Below the pieces are notes generated by a model. The model made no database searches and was not told the DNA's origin. It was given only the letters and a program-made list of their open reading frames with translations. A program made the position numbers and the translations under genes. Shown here piece after piece: positions 20,371 through 34,433 of a stretch of DNA of 64,000 bases. Each line of letters opens with the position of its first letter. Within the stretch, counting starts at the first letter, position 1. The DNA is taken from NCBI GenBank assembly GCA_016490735.1, contig JAEMWC010000051.1, positions 690,001 to 754,000 on the forward strand, read 5' to 3'. The DNA is from Pachyseris speciosa (Eukaryota; Cnidaria; Anthozoa; Scleractinia; Pachyseridae).

Positions 20371-23300
20371 CTGTGAAAATTAAATACAACACGAGAAGAG
20401 CGTCAGTATCTCCTTAAAGGGGCATTGTCCTGTAATTTGGATAAACCCTAAGATGTATTTGAAATAACGGAACGTTTAAAAATTACTTGCAGTTTTCTTA
20501 CGAAGTACTTTTAATATGTGCACTGAAACTATTTGCGGTTGTGATGGCCACCAGTGACGAGGAGGAAATGCCGGGATTGCAACTTAAAAAAGTTAGACTA
20601 ACGTTTTCAAGTTTTGACATTAGGGAACTTAAGCACCGGCGTTTTTGAGCCACGGACGGCAACCGGAAGGGAGGCGGTTTCTCTTTTTACCTGCCTTGGC
20701 GATACCACATTTGTATTACTAAGTGTCTTTACTCTTATAGAGACGATGTACTTGAAAATTTGTGCACAGCCACTGACCATGAATGAGAAACATCCATTTT
20801 GGTTGCAGTACGTCGCTCAAAAACGCCTTTGCTTGAACTCCCTATTGTGTCTTTGAAAAATCGCCATAAAATAAGCTTCTTTTTCTTTTTCCTCTAGCTT
20901 CTTTTCCTTCTAAGAAATAATTTGAAATCTACTCTTGGTGTTACACAGGCCGTTCGTGCAGTGGAAAAAGAGCTTACTCATAATTTGAACAAAATTATAA
21001 CAAGAATTGCCTTGACAGTGTGATTTGCCTTTCTTAAGTCACAGTTACTTGACGCGTTCAGATTTGTATCAAGCCAGCCAACATCTTGCAAAAGCTGTTT
21101 ATCCCAGTGTACAGCTGCTACAACCAGCAGCAAAACAAACAGCCTTATTACGCAGTTACCGCGTTTTCTACGTTGTCGTGTTGAATTCTGATTGGTCCAG
21201 AATAGGGACTTTAAGCAAATCGCTACGGCGACCTATGCTACGGCGGCCGGAAGTAAAAAAGCCCAGAAATGAAGCAGTGCGCATGCTTGGAAATGAGCTT
21301 TCGCCGTAGCGCTAAATCCTGCAACGTGAAGAACTGCCTTCTGGCGTAGTCACTACTACGTGAGTATAAAAGTCGACTCTCCTCCTATTCTTTGCGGTCA
21401 CTAGTTTTAAAAACTAACATAGATTGTTTTTCACTTTATCAAGAAAGTATTTGAAGCTTCTGGTTTTCCAGTAAATACGTTTTCCCTGCGTTTTCTCGTA
21501 AAAGATTTCTATCGTCAGCAGACTGTGCCATGCATAAACATGGCCGCGGAAATACTGCCAGAAAAAACAAAGGCTAGACGAAAACCGTAAGTACGACTGT
21601 TAGCAATAAAGCTAATGAAATGTCACTGAAGGTTGTTTACGCAAGAATAAAATATCTGAAACGTTGAATTTGTTGATTTCTTGTTAAATACGGCACATAA
21701 GAAGAAAAATCACTTGCAGCGAACTCCGATCTTCAATTGTAGTTTTCTGTTTTGTGTAGAAATCGCCCTCCGATGATGTTTTCTATTAATATTCTTCTTG
21801 GCAAACGAAAGATTGGAATTTAAGTACAGAAATTCTTGCGCAAAGTCTCTCAAAAGAGGGAAATTGGTTTCTATTTTCAGTGTTTTTGGTTCGTTCTAGA
21901 TAATCTCGTCCGCTGTGGCAAATTAAGCTTAAGTTTTACAGTATAAAGTAGTACTGAATTCTTCGTCTGAAGTGAAGCCCATATTTTTCTTTCATGTGAC
22001 AACTACGTTGTTTTATGTATTCGCTTCTCCAAAGGAGGTCATAACAGCGAAAGCAAGTGAGCAGTAGTCACTGCTTGCTTAAAGTTGAAATTTGGAGGGC
22101 TACGGTGACGTACTCTCCCGAGGACTCCGCATCCACGACCGCCGTAGTAGACGTCGCCGTAGCGATTTGCTTAAAGTCCCTAATGTGTTATCTGCGACTG
22201 TTTGATTAGCCAGAAGCGTTTGGTTCTAGTTTTACATATGGGTTATTGGCATGCAAAGAAACTTCTATGCCATAGCAAAGATTGCGAGTTTTGTTGAAGC
22301 GATTTCTATTGACACCACGCCTAACAAACAAAACAAGAGAAAATATTTGTATTTACCTTTAAGCGCATGTTGTTTGTAGCTCCGCGGGCTCTTTGAGCTT
22401 TGGTTGATCTGGAAAAGAAAAATTAAGGTATTAATTTATTGGAGGAAAAAATCTGCGTGACACAAAAGTCATTGAATATCATGAAAATATGTCGGGCCAG
22501 TTTCGCCCATCTCCGCGTCAATTGTGATCCCTTAACATATTACGAGTTTCTTCATAGTTAGTACCTCAGTAACCCTGACGGTGATGCTCCAATTCTGTGC
22601 GCAGAGTTGGTCTCTTCAGGTGCTGTGCCAGAATTGGTTGCACTTGGTCTATAAGACACAGGCGCTGGGCCAGATATTACAGATAAGTTCATTCCATTCT
22701 GAGGCTGCGGCGCAACCTTAAGTACATTCGGGAACGTGTACATCGAGCACAAGTACTGCTGCGCTTGCGCACTCGGTGTAGCGCCTCCAGGACTCGAGAG
22801 ATTAGTTTGAGACCCTCCCGCGACATTCGCGGCCAACACGCGTGGATTTACCATGCGTGTACCATTCCCCTGAACTGAATCAGCGTATGTTTTCAGTCCT
22901 GTAGCGCTTAATGTTCGACGTCTTAAAGCTGCATGTGGTTGATTGTCCATTCTAGGATCAATCACACCGTAAGCAACGCTAGCAGAATCGATCCCAGTGT
23001 ATGATCCTGATCTCCAATCATATTCCGCATTGTTAACAATTCTCGTGTTTCCCGCCACTTTCCTCGAGCCATAACGGTGTTTAGGTAAGCCCGTAGGTAC
23101 TGAAGGAACTATTCCAACAGAGGCTAACGCTCGTCGGTCGTTTCTTGTTAGCGAGGGGGCGGCTTGTTGACTGATCGAGTTCATATTCATTACAGCTGAC
23201 AGAGCTACAGGTTGATAGGTCTGGAACCTAGACAACTGAGACGCGCCTGCGTTGTTACCAGAGGCCCCCGCCACTGATGTTGATAGCAGTCCCATGGAGC

Positions 23301-26300
23301 CATATATGGAGGAATTACCCAAACTGCTCCCCAGTTCGCGGCCATTCACTGAACCACCTTTTGCTGAGGAATCTTTGAAACTGTTCTGGTTCTGCAAAAA
23401 AGTTACGAAAGATAATAAACAAAACATCTTTTGATCAAAGTGCAAAAAAACATTCGACTTTTAAACCAATTATTAAGTCGACCCAAGACAAAGAAACAGC
23501 CTAAAACTCGTCCTCCACTCCGCAATTTAAAGCTCAGCTTCCAGTTAGCTTAATATAAAAGTGCTGTGTCACGCCTTATCTTGGGGTCAAGACTTCGAGC
23601 ATTTTTTATACACAGCAAGGTCATGAAACGCCAAGAGAAAGCCCTCAAGTGAATGCGTGAAAAATAGCGGCGCCACTTTTTGCAGTTGCAATTCGTTACC
23701 ATCCTAACCAACCGAGGCCATTAGGGCGCTACTTTAGTTGGGTTTTCGTCAATACAAACACCTCCTATGGCTTGTTAAATTAATACCGAACGCCTTTTCT
23801 TTTGCAAACACTGATGGCACAGCCCCTTCAACTGAACACTTTGACCCGCTTTCAGTGTGACTCACCGAGTGGTGTAGAGAGCAGTTTTTCTGTGGCCCCC
23901 CGGTTCCCGGCGTGCAGTGTAAAAGTTTGTATACAAACTCTACCACTCCCAATCCACGTATAAGATTGTCACGCTGAAGAAGACAAGTTATCCGCTCGAG
24001 TTCCTCTTCCTCTGAGATTGCCATTGGTTTAGTAGTGTCAGACTGTTCCTGGCCAGACCTTTTCCCCTAAAATAAACAATACAGCACACTTATTCATTAT
24101 GAGGTATCTGTTTTGGCATGCAGGAGAGGAGAATACATTTACCTGACTGCTCTATGGAGAACTGGGACAGACACTTTTCACAATAAAACTCTTTCGAAAA
24201 ACTACCAACAATTCAATTTTACGTATTTCAAAGAACACGCAAACTGTGACCTTGAATTCGGTAGACCACAGACTGTCCGTATTTTTTGCTGTGGTCCGTC
24301 AAACGCGCACGCGCGCTCTCCAAACGCAGACTCTAGACCAAGGGAGAAAATGGGCATCAAAGTCTCGCACGTTAGAATTCACGTTTTCAAGGGGTTTGCG
24401 TCTCCGAAAACTGCGTTTTGCAGTCTACAAGTTGAAGTAAAATCAACACGAGCCTACATTTCTGAACCACCTTTAACTGAAACTACCATATTGGATGCAA
24501 ATGTTGTTTTTGTTCAGTGCTTGTTACATTTCTTCTATTGGCTTTCACAGAAAAGAGTAACCGAAGAAAAGCGAAACAGAAGACAAACACAAAACGTAAG
24601 CGTTGGTCGGGTCTTGAAGTCAGCAAAACGATAGTAATGCAACTTTTTCTAAGTAAAGCTTTTTGTGATTATTTTGTAACAAACCATAGTATTCTTAGTT
24701 ATAACACCAGAAATACAAACGACATTCACTTACAGTGTATCTATCCCCAAATTAAGTTTAATAGAAAAACCACTTTTAGATATTCAGGTTCAGTCCTTTT
24801 TAATAAATTATATAGAACATTAAAAGAAGCTATACATCGCTCTCCAATTTTAAGAACCCTCTTAAACAACATCTTACGAGATGAGATATTGTATATTTAC
24901 GTTTTTAGTATATATGACTATGTCATGTCTTTTGTCATCCTATTTACTGCTCATGTTGTACCTATTGAATTCAAGCTGGTTTAGACTCCACAACTAGTCG
25001 ACCCGATATTGTCGGAGCGCGAATCGTGGGCGTACTTTGCACCCGATTTACGGGCGATTCATGAAACGGAAAGTCGGTACGATTTGGAACGGGTTTTCAC
25101 AAGTTGGATGAGACCCTCAAAGAAAAATTATGTCATGTCAATCAAAACTCTAAATCAAAATCGGCTGTCAAAAACAGCAAGTATGATTCGCTCTCCGATA
25201 CCATCACACATATTTGGCCTTCAAACAATCTGGGCCCGGTTGTTCAAAAGCCGATTAACCCTAATCCAAAATTAAGAATTAACCAAGGACTTTATTTCTC
25301 TATCCACAAACGTTGTTCAACGCTGATATTCTGCAGAATTTTAGATTAGAGGACGTCAATACTGAAAAGCAAAAAGCACCAAAAGAAACTTTTATCCAAA
25401 ACTTAAAAACTGCAACCAAAGTTTACGCTAATCCTGGATTAAGTTAATCGGCTTTCGAACAACCGGGCCCTGGACCTAATACAAGGAAGGCAAAATGAGT
25501 GGGCGACATACCTCAAATCTAGTTTTACCAGCTTGAATCATCTTTCTAACAGGGGGCCTTCGTGGCCTGCGGCTGTGAGGGCTCTCTGGTCTCAGACCAT
25601 CTTTGGATCCTTTTGGACTCCTACCGCTGTTTTTGAGTCGTGCAGTCTCTTCCTCCTGTTGTTTGGCAATGATTTGTTCACGCTGAACTCTACAAGGAAG
25701 CAAGTACATGAGATGAATGAAGCTCAATACAAATATTTGCAAAGAATTTTTACAAATAACTAAGAAAAAAAAATATGGTTCATAGAACTTTCAATTTAGG
25801 AGTCATGAACATTTCAGGACTATTATGTGGTGTATAAAAATTAGCACCACTTTGCTATTCACTTACAATTTGGCGTTTAACTCAGTGACTGGCCTTTAAG
25901 GAAAGCGGTGATGTACAAATCTCTCGAAATTAAAAAATCTTTACTTACCTCGCGCATTCAATACGTGCTTTAGAAGCTGCAGTTTCTTGGAATAGTGAGC
26001 AACTGTTCTCAAAGAACACTGCATACTTCTCTTCATTTCCTTCTGGATAAATACGCCTTAAGTCAATCAAAAAAATTCATATAGTGAGTATCCCAGATTA
26101 TTTACTCAAAACGTGCAACTTTATACCATCTAATTACGTAGGGAAAGGAGTGGAAGAAGATTTGGGTTCAGAGTTGCATCTTACTCAAGGCATACAGACT
26201 GGTTATGGATGTTAATTGTAAACCACATTCTTTTCGTTCCTTAGTGCCTTTGCCGCGCTTAATTTTTGTGTATTTTCGTAAGTTATTCAGGTTATTGTTA

Positions 26301-29300
26301 CATTTTCTTGCATAATTTTCCTATATTTTAGCTTCCTCTAATGCAAGTTTCGTTATTTCGGTTTCATCTTCGCTACAGTCTCTCGCAGATCAATTATGCC
26401 TTTTCGTGTTTCGTCCTGGCAATCACCCAATGTTTGTAAGTGTCTTTTTTCGGTTCAATTTTGTGTCATTTTACTGTTATTTTCTTGTCATTTTCCAGTC
26501 TGTATTTTGCTTACCTGTAACATGTATTTCGTTTGTTTTCTTTCTGTAGCCACCGTGTTTTAGAAGTGATTAAATAGTTCATTGTCTACGCGTTTGGAAC
26601 ATTAACCTCATCATTTCTTTGAAACGTTACATTGGGTCAACTATACATATGGATAAAGATAGCCAAATCCAGGCGGATCAAGTTGGCGAAGACGATGAAT
26701 TGGGATCAGCAAATTCTGGTGCAGTCGTAGTTTCAAGGCCGAAGCGTTCGACAAAGCCAACTGAAAAGGGAAAGTACTAATTGTGCACATAAGATGGATG
26801 GATTGTCATTCGCTTCAAAAGAAAGTTTCGTGCCAATTTGAAAGTGCGTCTAGTGGATTCCAGGAAGTTTTTATCCAGCAGAATAAGTCAAAAGAAATGT
26901 TTATCCAACAATGCCAGTAGAGCCTTCTTTCATCACTGCGAATTATGAAGTTTACTGGCGATCCTTTGGAATATTCTTCATTTGTGACAAGCTTTGAGTC
27001 GCAGATAAAATCCAAGATGAATTCCAACGATGTTTGTCTACACTACTAATAGAAGAGTATTTGGAAGGAGAACTGAAGGAGTTGATCAAAGGATGCCTTC
27101 ACTTGGATGAACACAGCGGAAGCAAAGAAGATCTTGCACAGAGACCCCTACGAGATTTGCAATGGCTACATCAAGTGGGGTAATTTAGAGAAATTTTGAT
27201 TCTAAGACCAAATCGTCAGTAGAGCCCTTTCTCCAAAGCGCCCTTCAATTTATGGGATCTTTATCTTTCAAAGCTATAAGGACTGAAACCTAACAACACC
27301 AGTAGAGCCTTCTTTCATCACTGCGAATTACGAAGTTTACTGGCGATCCTTTGGAATATTCTTCATTTGTGACAAGCTTTGAGTCGCAGATAAAATCCAA
27401 GATGAATTCCAACGATGTTTGTCTACACTACTAATAGAAGAGTATTTGGAAGGAGAACTGAAGGAGTTGATCAAAGGATGCCTTCACTTGGATGAACACA
27501 GCGGAAGCAAAGAAGATCTTGCACAGAGACCCCTCCGAGATTTGCAATGGCTACATCAAGTGGGGTAATTTAGAGAAATTTTGATTCTAAGACCAAACCG
27601 TCAGTAAAGCCTTTTCTCCAAAGCGCCCTTCAATTTATGGGATCTTTATTTTTCAAAGCTATAAGGACTGAAACCTAACAAGATACATATGTAGGCCAGG
27701 AAAATAAATTGCATTTAATTCTTACCTGTATTTGCCCAGATGAGCATCTTCATACTTTTTTAACCATTCAGTATACTGGAACTGGTTATCACAATCTTCT
27801 CTCCTTCAAAGTAAAGAATTCAAACAACAATTGCTCTCTTAATACAGTATACACACAGTTTTGCTACCTAGTTTATTTGTTACTGGAAAGCAAAATTTAA
27901 AAGCACTAAGCCCAAAATAATTTATACAGATTGCATGGTTGTGTCCCATACGTTTCTACCAAGATATCTGAGTGTTGTCCATTTTGCAAACCTGCAGTGA
28001 AATTCGATTTAAGACACCAGCTAGTATCACAAAATTTACTTGGTTAATACAAGACAGTGTCTACTCACCTCATTTATTGTTTCCAGCCATGAGTAATGTT
28101 AATGAATTAAAGAATGTAGTGCAATGATTTTAATTCATATCTCTTTCAGTAAGATAGGGTCTCCCTTTTAGTCATTTAGATGATTATTAACAATATATAT
28201 ACTTGAGCTTACTGGACAGTCACTGGTATGTATGTGTGTATGTGTGGGCGCGTTTATTAATTTATGTATCTGTTATTATTATTATTATTATTAGTTGTTG
28301 TTGTTGTTGTTGTTGTGTATGTGCTTTATCAATATTTATTATTATGTACCGAAACTAAGTTGTAAGTGTTTGAATAAATAAAAGAAATAAAAATAAAAAA
28401 CAATACATGTACTCTCACAACAACTTAAAGTTTTCCCTAATTAAAAGTAATTTATATAACACCTGGGAACAAACTTACCTATTTTCCCTAGGCCTTTGTT
28501 TTTGCAGAAGTCTGTCCCGCACTCTCTTTTTGTCTTCTTCAAGTATCTTGCGGCGATCGCAAGCACCAAAGTTAAGAAGATTAAGAGCATCAAACATCAG
28601 TCCATCCTTGATTTCCTTGTCAAGCCGGGAGTCAGTCGTAAAACTTGGGGAGTGATTAACCTGTCAATCAAGACCAAACCTTCAAGAAATCCATCAAGCA
28701 AACAACTTACTAGGTAAGGTACATTGTTTTAGAACTAATAGCATCCCCAAGTGGACCTTACAACTTCAACCTCACAATTCATTCTATACAGAATGATCTT
28801 CCCACAAATTACTTGTTTTGAATGATGTATATGTCACTTTATGATCAATAATACAGTAAGTGAAAAACTCAGTGAATTTAAGTCAGAAAGTTATTGGGTA
28901 CTTCATAAAAGGAACAAGATAAAATTCACAGGGGAAGTAGATAATTTTGACACATAATTCTAATGGAAATTTGTAGACACAGCAAACTACAGTAAAAACC
29001 TGCAACTAAGAACCTACATTTTTGGGAAGTAGCCTAAACAGGTTCTTATATAAATGGTAGTTAACGCAATTTTAGGCTACTTACAGTTGTAGGTTCTTAA
29101 AATAGGTTGTTAATTCTGGAGAAAAGAAAATAAAACTCAGCTGCAAAACAAGATGGTTATTGGCCTATTTCCTATTTTCTATTAAAAAAAACCCCTCATT
29201 TTTACAGTAATGAGAATCTGCGTTTTTCTTCAAATAGGATTCTTGCACTGCAGCTGTAATGTACTAATATGATTTTAGAAAATAAGAACCTGTTTTCAAT

Positions 29301-32300
29301 TTTTAGGCTAAATAGGTTCTTGTTCATAGGGGGTATAAAATCCAAATTTTAGGCTAACAGGAGTTACTTTCCAGGATCTTAGTTGCAGGTTTTTACTGTA
29401 CTGATGTATGAATATTATATTGTGTGAGGAAGTTATATTTACCTCTAAAACCCAAGCTTTTAACTTCTTATCCAGAAGGATATCAAAGCCTAGGATTTCA
29501 AAACAAGCACTCCCTTTGTTGTGATTTGGAAAGCAAGTTCTGTAGTTGTGTTTCAATATTGGATGGGCTGTTATCAAGGTTTTGATAATCACATCCTGGA
29601 AAAAGAAAAAATAATTCAGGTGTTAAACTTGTCAGGAATCTTGGGGTAAAATATAAGTATGAAAACATCTGATAACTGTTTATGACCACTCTATGAGTGA
29701 TACTTAGAGTAACAAATATATGAAATCAGTACTTCTTCTTGGTAGCTGATAAAACAAGACAGGAGTAACAGTGGTTGCCTTGATCAGGGAACTTTATAAT
29801 AGTTAGTACATTTTTGTATACATTTTGTTGTTTATGATTTCACTGCAAGGGTTTTCTTTGGCTCAGTTGGTAGAGCAGCAGACTGCTGAGTGGGAGGTTG
29901 TGGGTTCAGACCCCAGACCAGACCACAAACCAGAAGGGTGCAGGTACCCGGCAAACTCAACTGATCATGCTGGTTGTGTGTTCAACATCTGCTTCACTTC
30001 AGATGATCATGTCATTGGGTTACACCATAGCACCTGACGTTAAGCCGTTGGCCTTGTCTCCTTCACCTCTACATGCAAAAACTGGAAGGGGGCGTAAAAG
30101 AATTCACAGACAGAATGATTGAAAAGAAAAGGGAACATTGCTCCCAGTGTTGTGGTCTGCCTCACACACACAATTTCAGTGTTCTCAATTAGTAGGCCAG
30201 GTGGCAAAATACTAGAAGACTAAGCACTTAAATAATGTTCTAGATTTGATTGATTGATTGATTGACGTATTGATTGGTTGATTGATTGACTGACATTCAC
30301 TTGGGATTGTAGCTGCTCAGACCCACTGTTATGCCTTACCTCTATTGATGCCCATATTTCTTTTACATCATAGCCATTATCTTCAAACCATTTGTTTACT
30401 GTTGTGATACGTCTACAAAAAAGTAGTTTTCAAACTCTGTCAGTTAACATTCATTAAGGGTAATTATAAGGTGAGTGGGGTCCATATGCTGTCTGTAATC
30501 ATAGATATGACACAGTGATTCACAAATTTGCAAATTGATGGAGTCAGTTTTATTTCCTTGACATGAGTATGTCATGTCAAGGAAATAAAACAGACTCTAA
30601 TTATCAACAAAATTGGATAACGAATTGGATAAATTATGCTTTTTTAGGATTAACAGCTAAAACATTTGTGAGCATATAATGAAATAAAAGAACAAATTTT
30701 TGGAGAACTCTTTGTTCAAAGAAAAGACAGTGTTCAGTTTTCAATTAATTGAGATCATCAAGATTAATTATTAATCTTTCATGTTCAGTTGTATCAATGA
30801 TTTAATATATAATTTAATTTTGTCTCTAAGTAACAATTCTTTCAAATCAAATCAAATCAATTTATTTAAGCTCAACAGGGTGAGGAGTGGTTGCCCAATC
30901 TCCTGAGCCGGGGGCTCATGTATTAAAAGTTCGAGCATTGCGGATCAAATTGAAATTTAGAAGTGTTAATTGGTTTTTGAGGAAAGGGGAAAACTGGAGT
31001 ACCCGGAGAAAAACCTCTTGGAGCAGAGAAGAGAAACAATAACAAACTCAACCCACTTTATAACCTCGAGTGGTGGATGGCGATTGCTCTCACCACTGTG
31101 CCATCCCATTTTGTAAATGTTGCATTTAATCTCCTCATTAAGTCATTTACCTTATTTTCTCTAGCTGCATTGAACTATATTACATAGTAACAAGACAGCA
31201 AAAAATAATTTCTTATTCTGGACAGCGAAAGCCAAATGAATGCAGGGTTGTCACTAATTTTTCAAGTAGACGGGATAGAAGAACAAGTAGCCGGGGGTTC
31301 TAATGTTCTTTAATGGTGCGAGTGTTTTGTTTTAATTTCTGCCAGAGTAGCCTGCAGGGTTCTTACTCATATAAGCCGGGAAAAATCCCTGGCCCCTGGT
31401 CCTTAATGACAGCCCTGCAGATTATTTCAAAAACATCAAAGAAACTTCCCTGCTAGCAGAGGTCTCTGGCGGCGCGAAAGGAGAGAGACCTCTGCCGGTG
31501 CCCGACGAGTTCTTTCATGTAGCCGCCGACCACATTCTTGGTCGAAACTAACCGGTTTTGGAAAACCGGTTTACGTTAAACAGGAATGCGCTTGCTCTGT
31601 TTCTATTCTCTGCTGAAAAATTCTGAGCCCACTGTACTACAATCGTAATGTCGTCTTTGACTGAAAGCAAAATGCACTTCGATCGAGCTTTTAAATCGGC
31701 CATTTCTTCCCTCAACAGTCACAATATGAAGGATATAACACCAGTGCAGAAGAAAGCTATTATTGCGTTCTTGAACAAACGCGATACATTCGTGTGTCTT
31801 CCGACAGGCTACGGAAAATCTTTGATTTTCCAACTGGCAATCCGCGTAGCCGCAGAGTTGTCAAGTTTGCAAGTCTACTCTCCCGAGCCACTAGTTTTGG
31901 TCTTGTCTTCATTGAATTCCCTCATAAAGGACCAGATATTATCGTGTGAAAGACTGGCGGAATCAAAGCTATCAAGATCGAAGGTGACTTTCTTTCTCTT
32001 GAAGGCATAGAAATCGCATATGTGAGCCCGGAGCATATTGGAGCTTTTTGTAAACATAGTTCCCGAACAAGAAGGTCTTTTTCTGTGACGGCTGGTTTTA
32101 CTAGTGTTTGAGGAGAATAAATTTCATCTCGGACATCAGACACTTTTATTGTAGTTTGTTGTGAACTTGCAAATTTCACGAGCAAACCGGTCTGCTGAGT
32201 AAGGTCGCACATGAAAAATACGTTATTCGTTGTCAAGGGAACGCTCGACGCGCTTGCGCGACAGGAAACTCGTCGGGCACCGGCAGAGGTCTCTCTCCTT

Positions 32301-34386
32301 TCTCGCCGCCAGAGACCTCTGCTAGCAGGGAACAAAGAAACAAACACTAAACAAAACAAGGTGGGAGGAGGAGGAGATTTAGAAGAATTTTTACCTTTTA
32401 CTTCCACTCTCTTCATCCCTTATAAAATCCTTACTGTGTTTATTCACAGCATAGTTTGTAAGATGCATGCAGATATCATCCTGCAAAGAAATATATTTAT
32501 TATTATCAAACTTAGTTTACATAAGGAGTACTGATTACACAATTTAGCTCGATCAATGATGCCACATCAAGCACGTAAAAATGTTTCCTCTTAAGTGATC
32601 ATGTTTTATACCAAAAGCAAGGGCACTTGTTCATCAGTTGGGATCAAAAAATGCTTATCCTTGGATCATAATTCAACATATAGATATAAAAATGGTTAAA
32701 CTGGGGTTACGACCCATGACCTTCGAGGGTCTCCTTCAGGAAAAATTGGAATTGAGATTTGTGGAAAACTTTTAGGATCATAGGATTTGGTGGAAGGAAG
32801 TGCAGGTGGGTAGTGGAACAAGATTTGCATTTAAAATTTTTGGCTCAATGTCACTTGGTTTTTTTGCATTTTCTCCGGCCTGTTTGACAGAATGGTGCTC
32901 ATTTGGGTATGGTTTGAAAGATCTCTTCCCCCTACACATGCTACATGTAAAAGTTGTCCATGAGTGTTAAAACTGATGATGCGCGTACGCACAAGTGGTA
33001 CAAGGGGCATGGTTCTGCGTGGCCAGTTTTGGCCGGCACAGGTGCCAATGGGTTAAAGATTGAAATTGTTGAAAACTGTTGTTGATCACATTTGCTTTCA
33101 GTAGAAATGGTGGCTCCTAAAGGAACCATTTGTATCTTAATTCAGGTTCTAAACCTGAATCTTGCTCGCCAGTTGTTCTTTCAAGCGTTTCATTTGCACT
33201 TTGTTTGAGCAGCTAACCTCTAACTGGCAATATGGAATCTCCATATCTCCACAAAGCTGCTTACAATGTCGATTTTGACCAGCCACTTCAACACTGATCT
33301 CTCCACCACGTGCCAACCGTTTCGTTGCCCTTCATTACTTGCGCAGTGTGTTTGTGAGGCCTTCCAAGGGGTAAAAGCAAAGAGTGACATGGCCCCGAAA
33401 ACGAGCGATAATCTTCTCCCAAAACGCCAACTGACAGAAATTGGCAGAAAATGCGCGGCAGTATGCAACAGCAACAATTCACTTTCCATTCCTCTTTGTT
33501 TTCGTTGCAACAGCGACATTTGTCCGGATGAAAAAAGCTACAGATAGAGTCATTAACGAGCGACAAAGTGGCACCAGACCACCCCTTGGAAGGCCTTGTT
33601 TGTCCATGACGTTGTTAAACTCTCATTTAACGACAAGTTTTTCTCCGATCGATGGCAACCTCGTACCCAGGGCCTTTGTTCCCCTTGACCAGCGGTTGGG
33701 AAACGAATGACCCTGGAAAGATCCAATTTGAAAGTCCAAAAATATCGGACTTCCGGCTAAACTGCGCATGCTTAGGGATCAGAAGGTTTGTAAGAGTTCT
33801 GTTTTACTTCCGTTTATTTGAATTGTTTGAAAAAGCCAATCAGAATCGTCAACCTATCGGATCTTTCGAGAGTCTCTCGTTTCGTCAAGCCTGCGCAATA
33901 CGAAGCGAAGACTCGAGGGACGAGAATGGCAGCGATCAATGGCTTTCATATGTCTTAAGTTTATAAACATGTTATCCATGCACAGCTGATGGGAAAGCGA
34001 ACCTGACTCGACCCAGACGACCGCATGGTTACTAAGCAAATGTTTTGTATATTTCATCATTTTCATTTCAACTGTGGGCTTTAACAATGAAGACAACTGT
34101 TGTCAGTCCCAAGAATTAGGAAAATCGATTAAAGATATTAAGCTTTTAAAAAGGTATTTTAAGTGTTGTATAACTTCTTAAGGTCACTGCAAATACACAG
34201 CATTAGATTTTGGCAAGTTTATCATGATGGTTTATCACAAACAACTGAGAATAAACAAACAACTTTTTTGCCAGAGTACTTTTTCAAGTTTTGTTTTTTT
34301 TTCTCAAAATCATGGTTGAAATTCAGGCTTATGTGACGAGTGTGGCTTATACACGAGTTTTTATGGTATTATCTGAATTTATATAT

Positions 34387-34433
<47 letters not shown>

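Larger units (their letters stand above)
31446..32332. mobile_element. RecQ-carrying TIR transposon, copy 2 (887 bp), in TTLL intron 7
   Basis: The ends TTCCCTGCTAGCAGAGGTCT and their complement extend as a TIR of about 65 bp, with an internal hairpin (CAGAGGTCTCT...AGAGACCTCTG). The nine bases CAAAGAAAC lie directly outside both ends (31437-31445, 32333-32341). The 9-bp duplication, the inward-running RecQ fragment from the left end and the leftward frame from the right end parallel copy 1 at 9078-10922. The TIR sequences of the two elements differ. Confidence 0.8.

Noticed and set aside
23749..23865. Run-on of TTLL exon 14 to a stop
   Set aside because: The in-phase consensus donor CACTCG|GTGAGT at 23866 joins exon 15 correctly; the sequence beyond lacks conservation.
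24113..24634. A 173-codon plus-strand frame
   Set aside because: It lies within a TTLL intron on the opposite strand and shows no known motif; probably chance or decayed repeat.
33220..33566. Overlapping frames on both strands with many Cys codons
   Set aside because: I could not match either strand to a domain, and there are no supporting splice sites.
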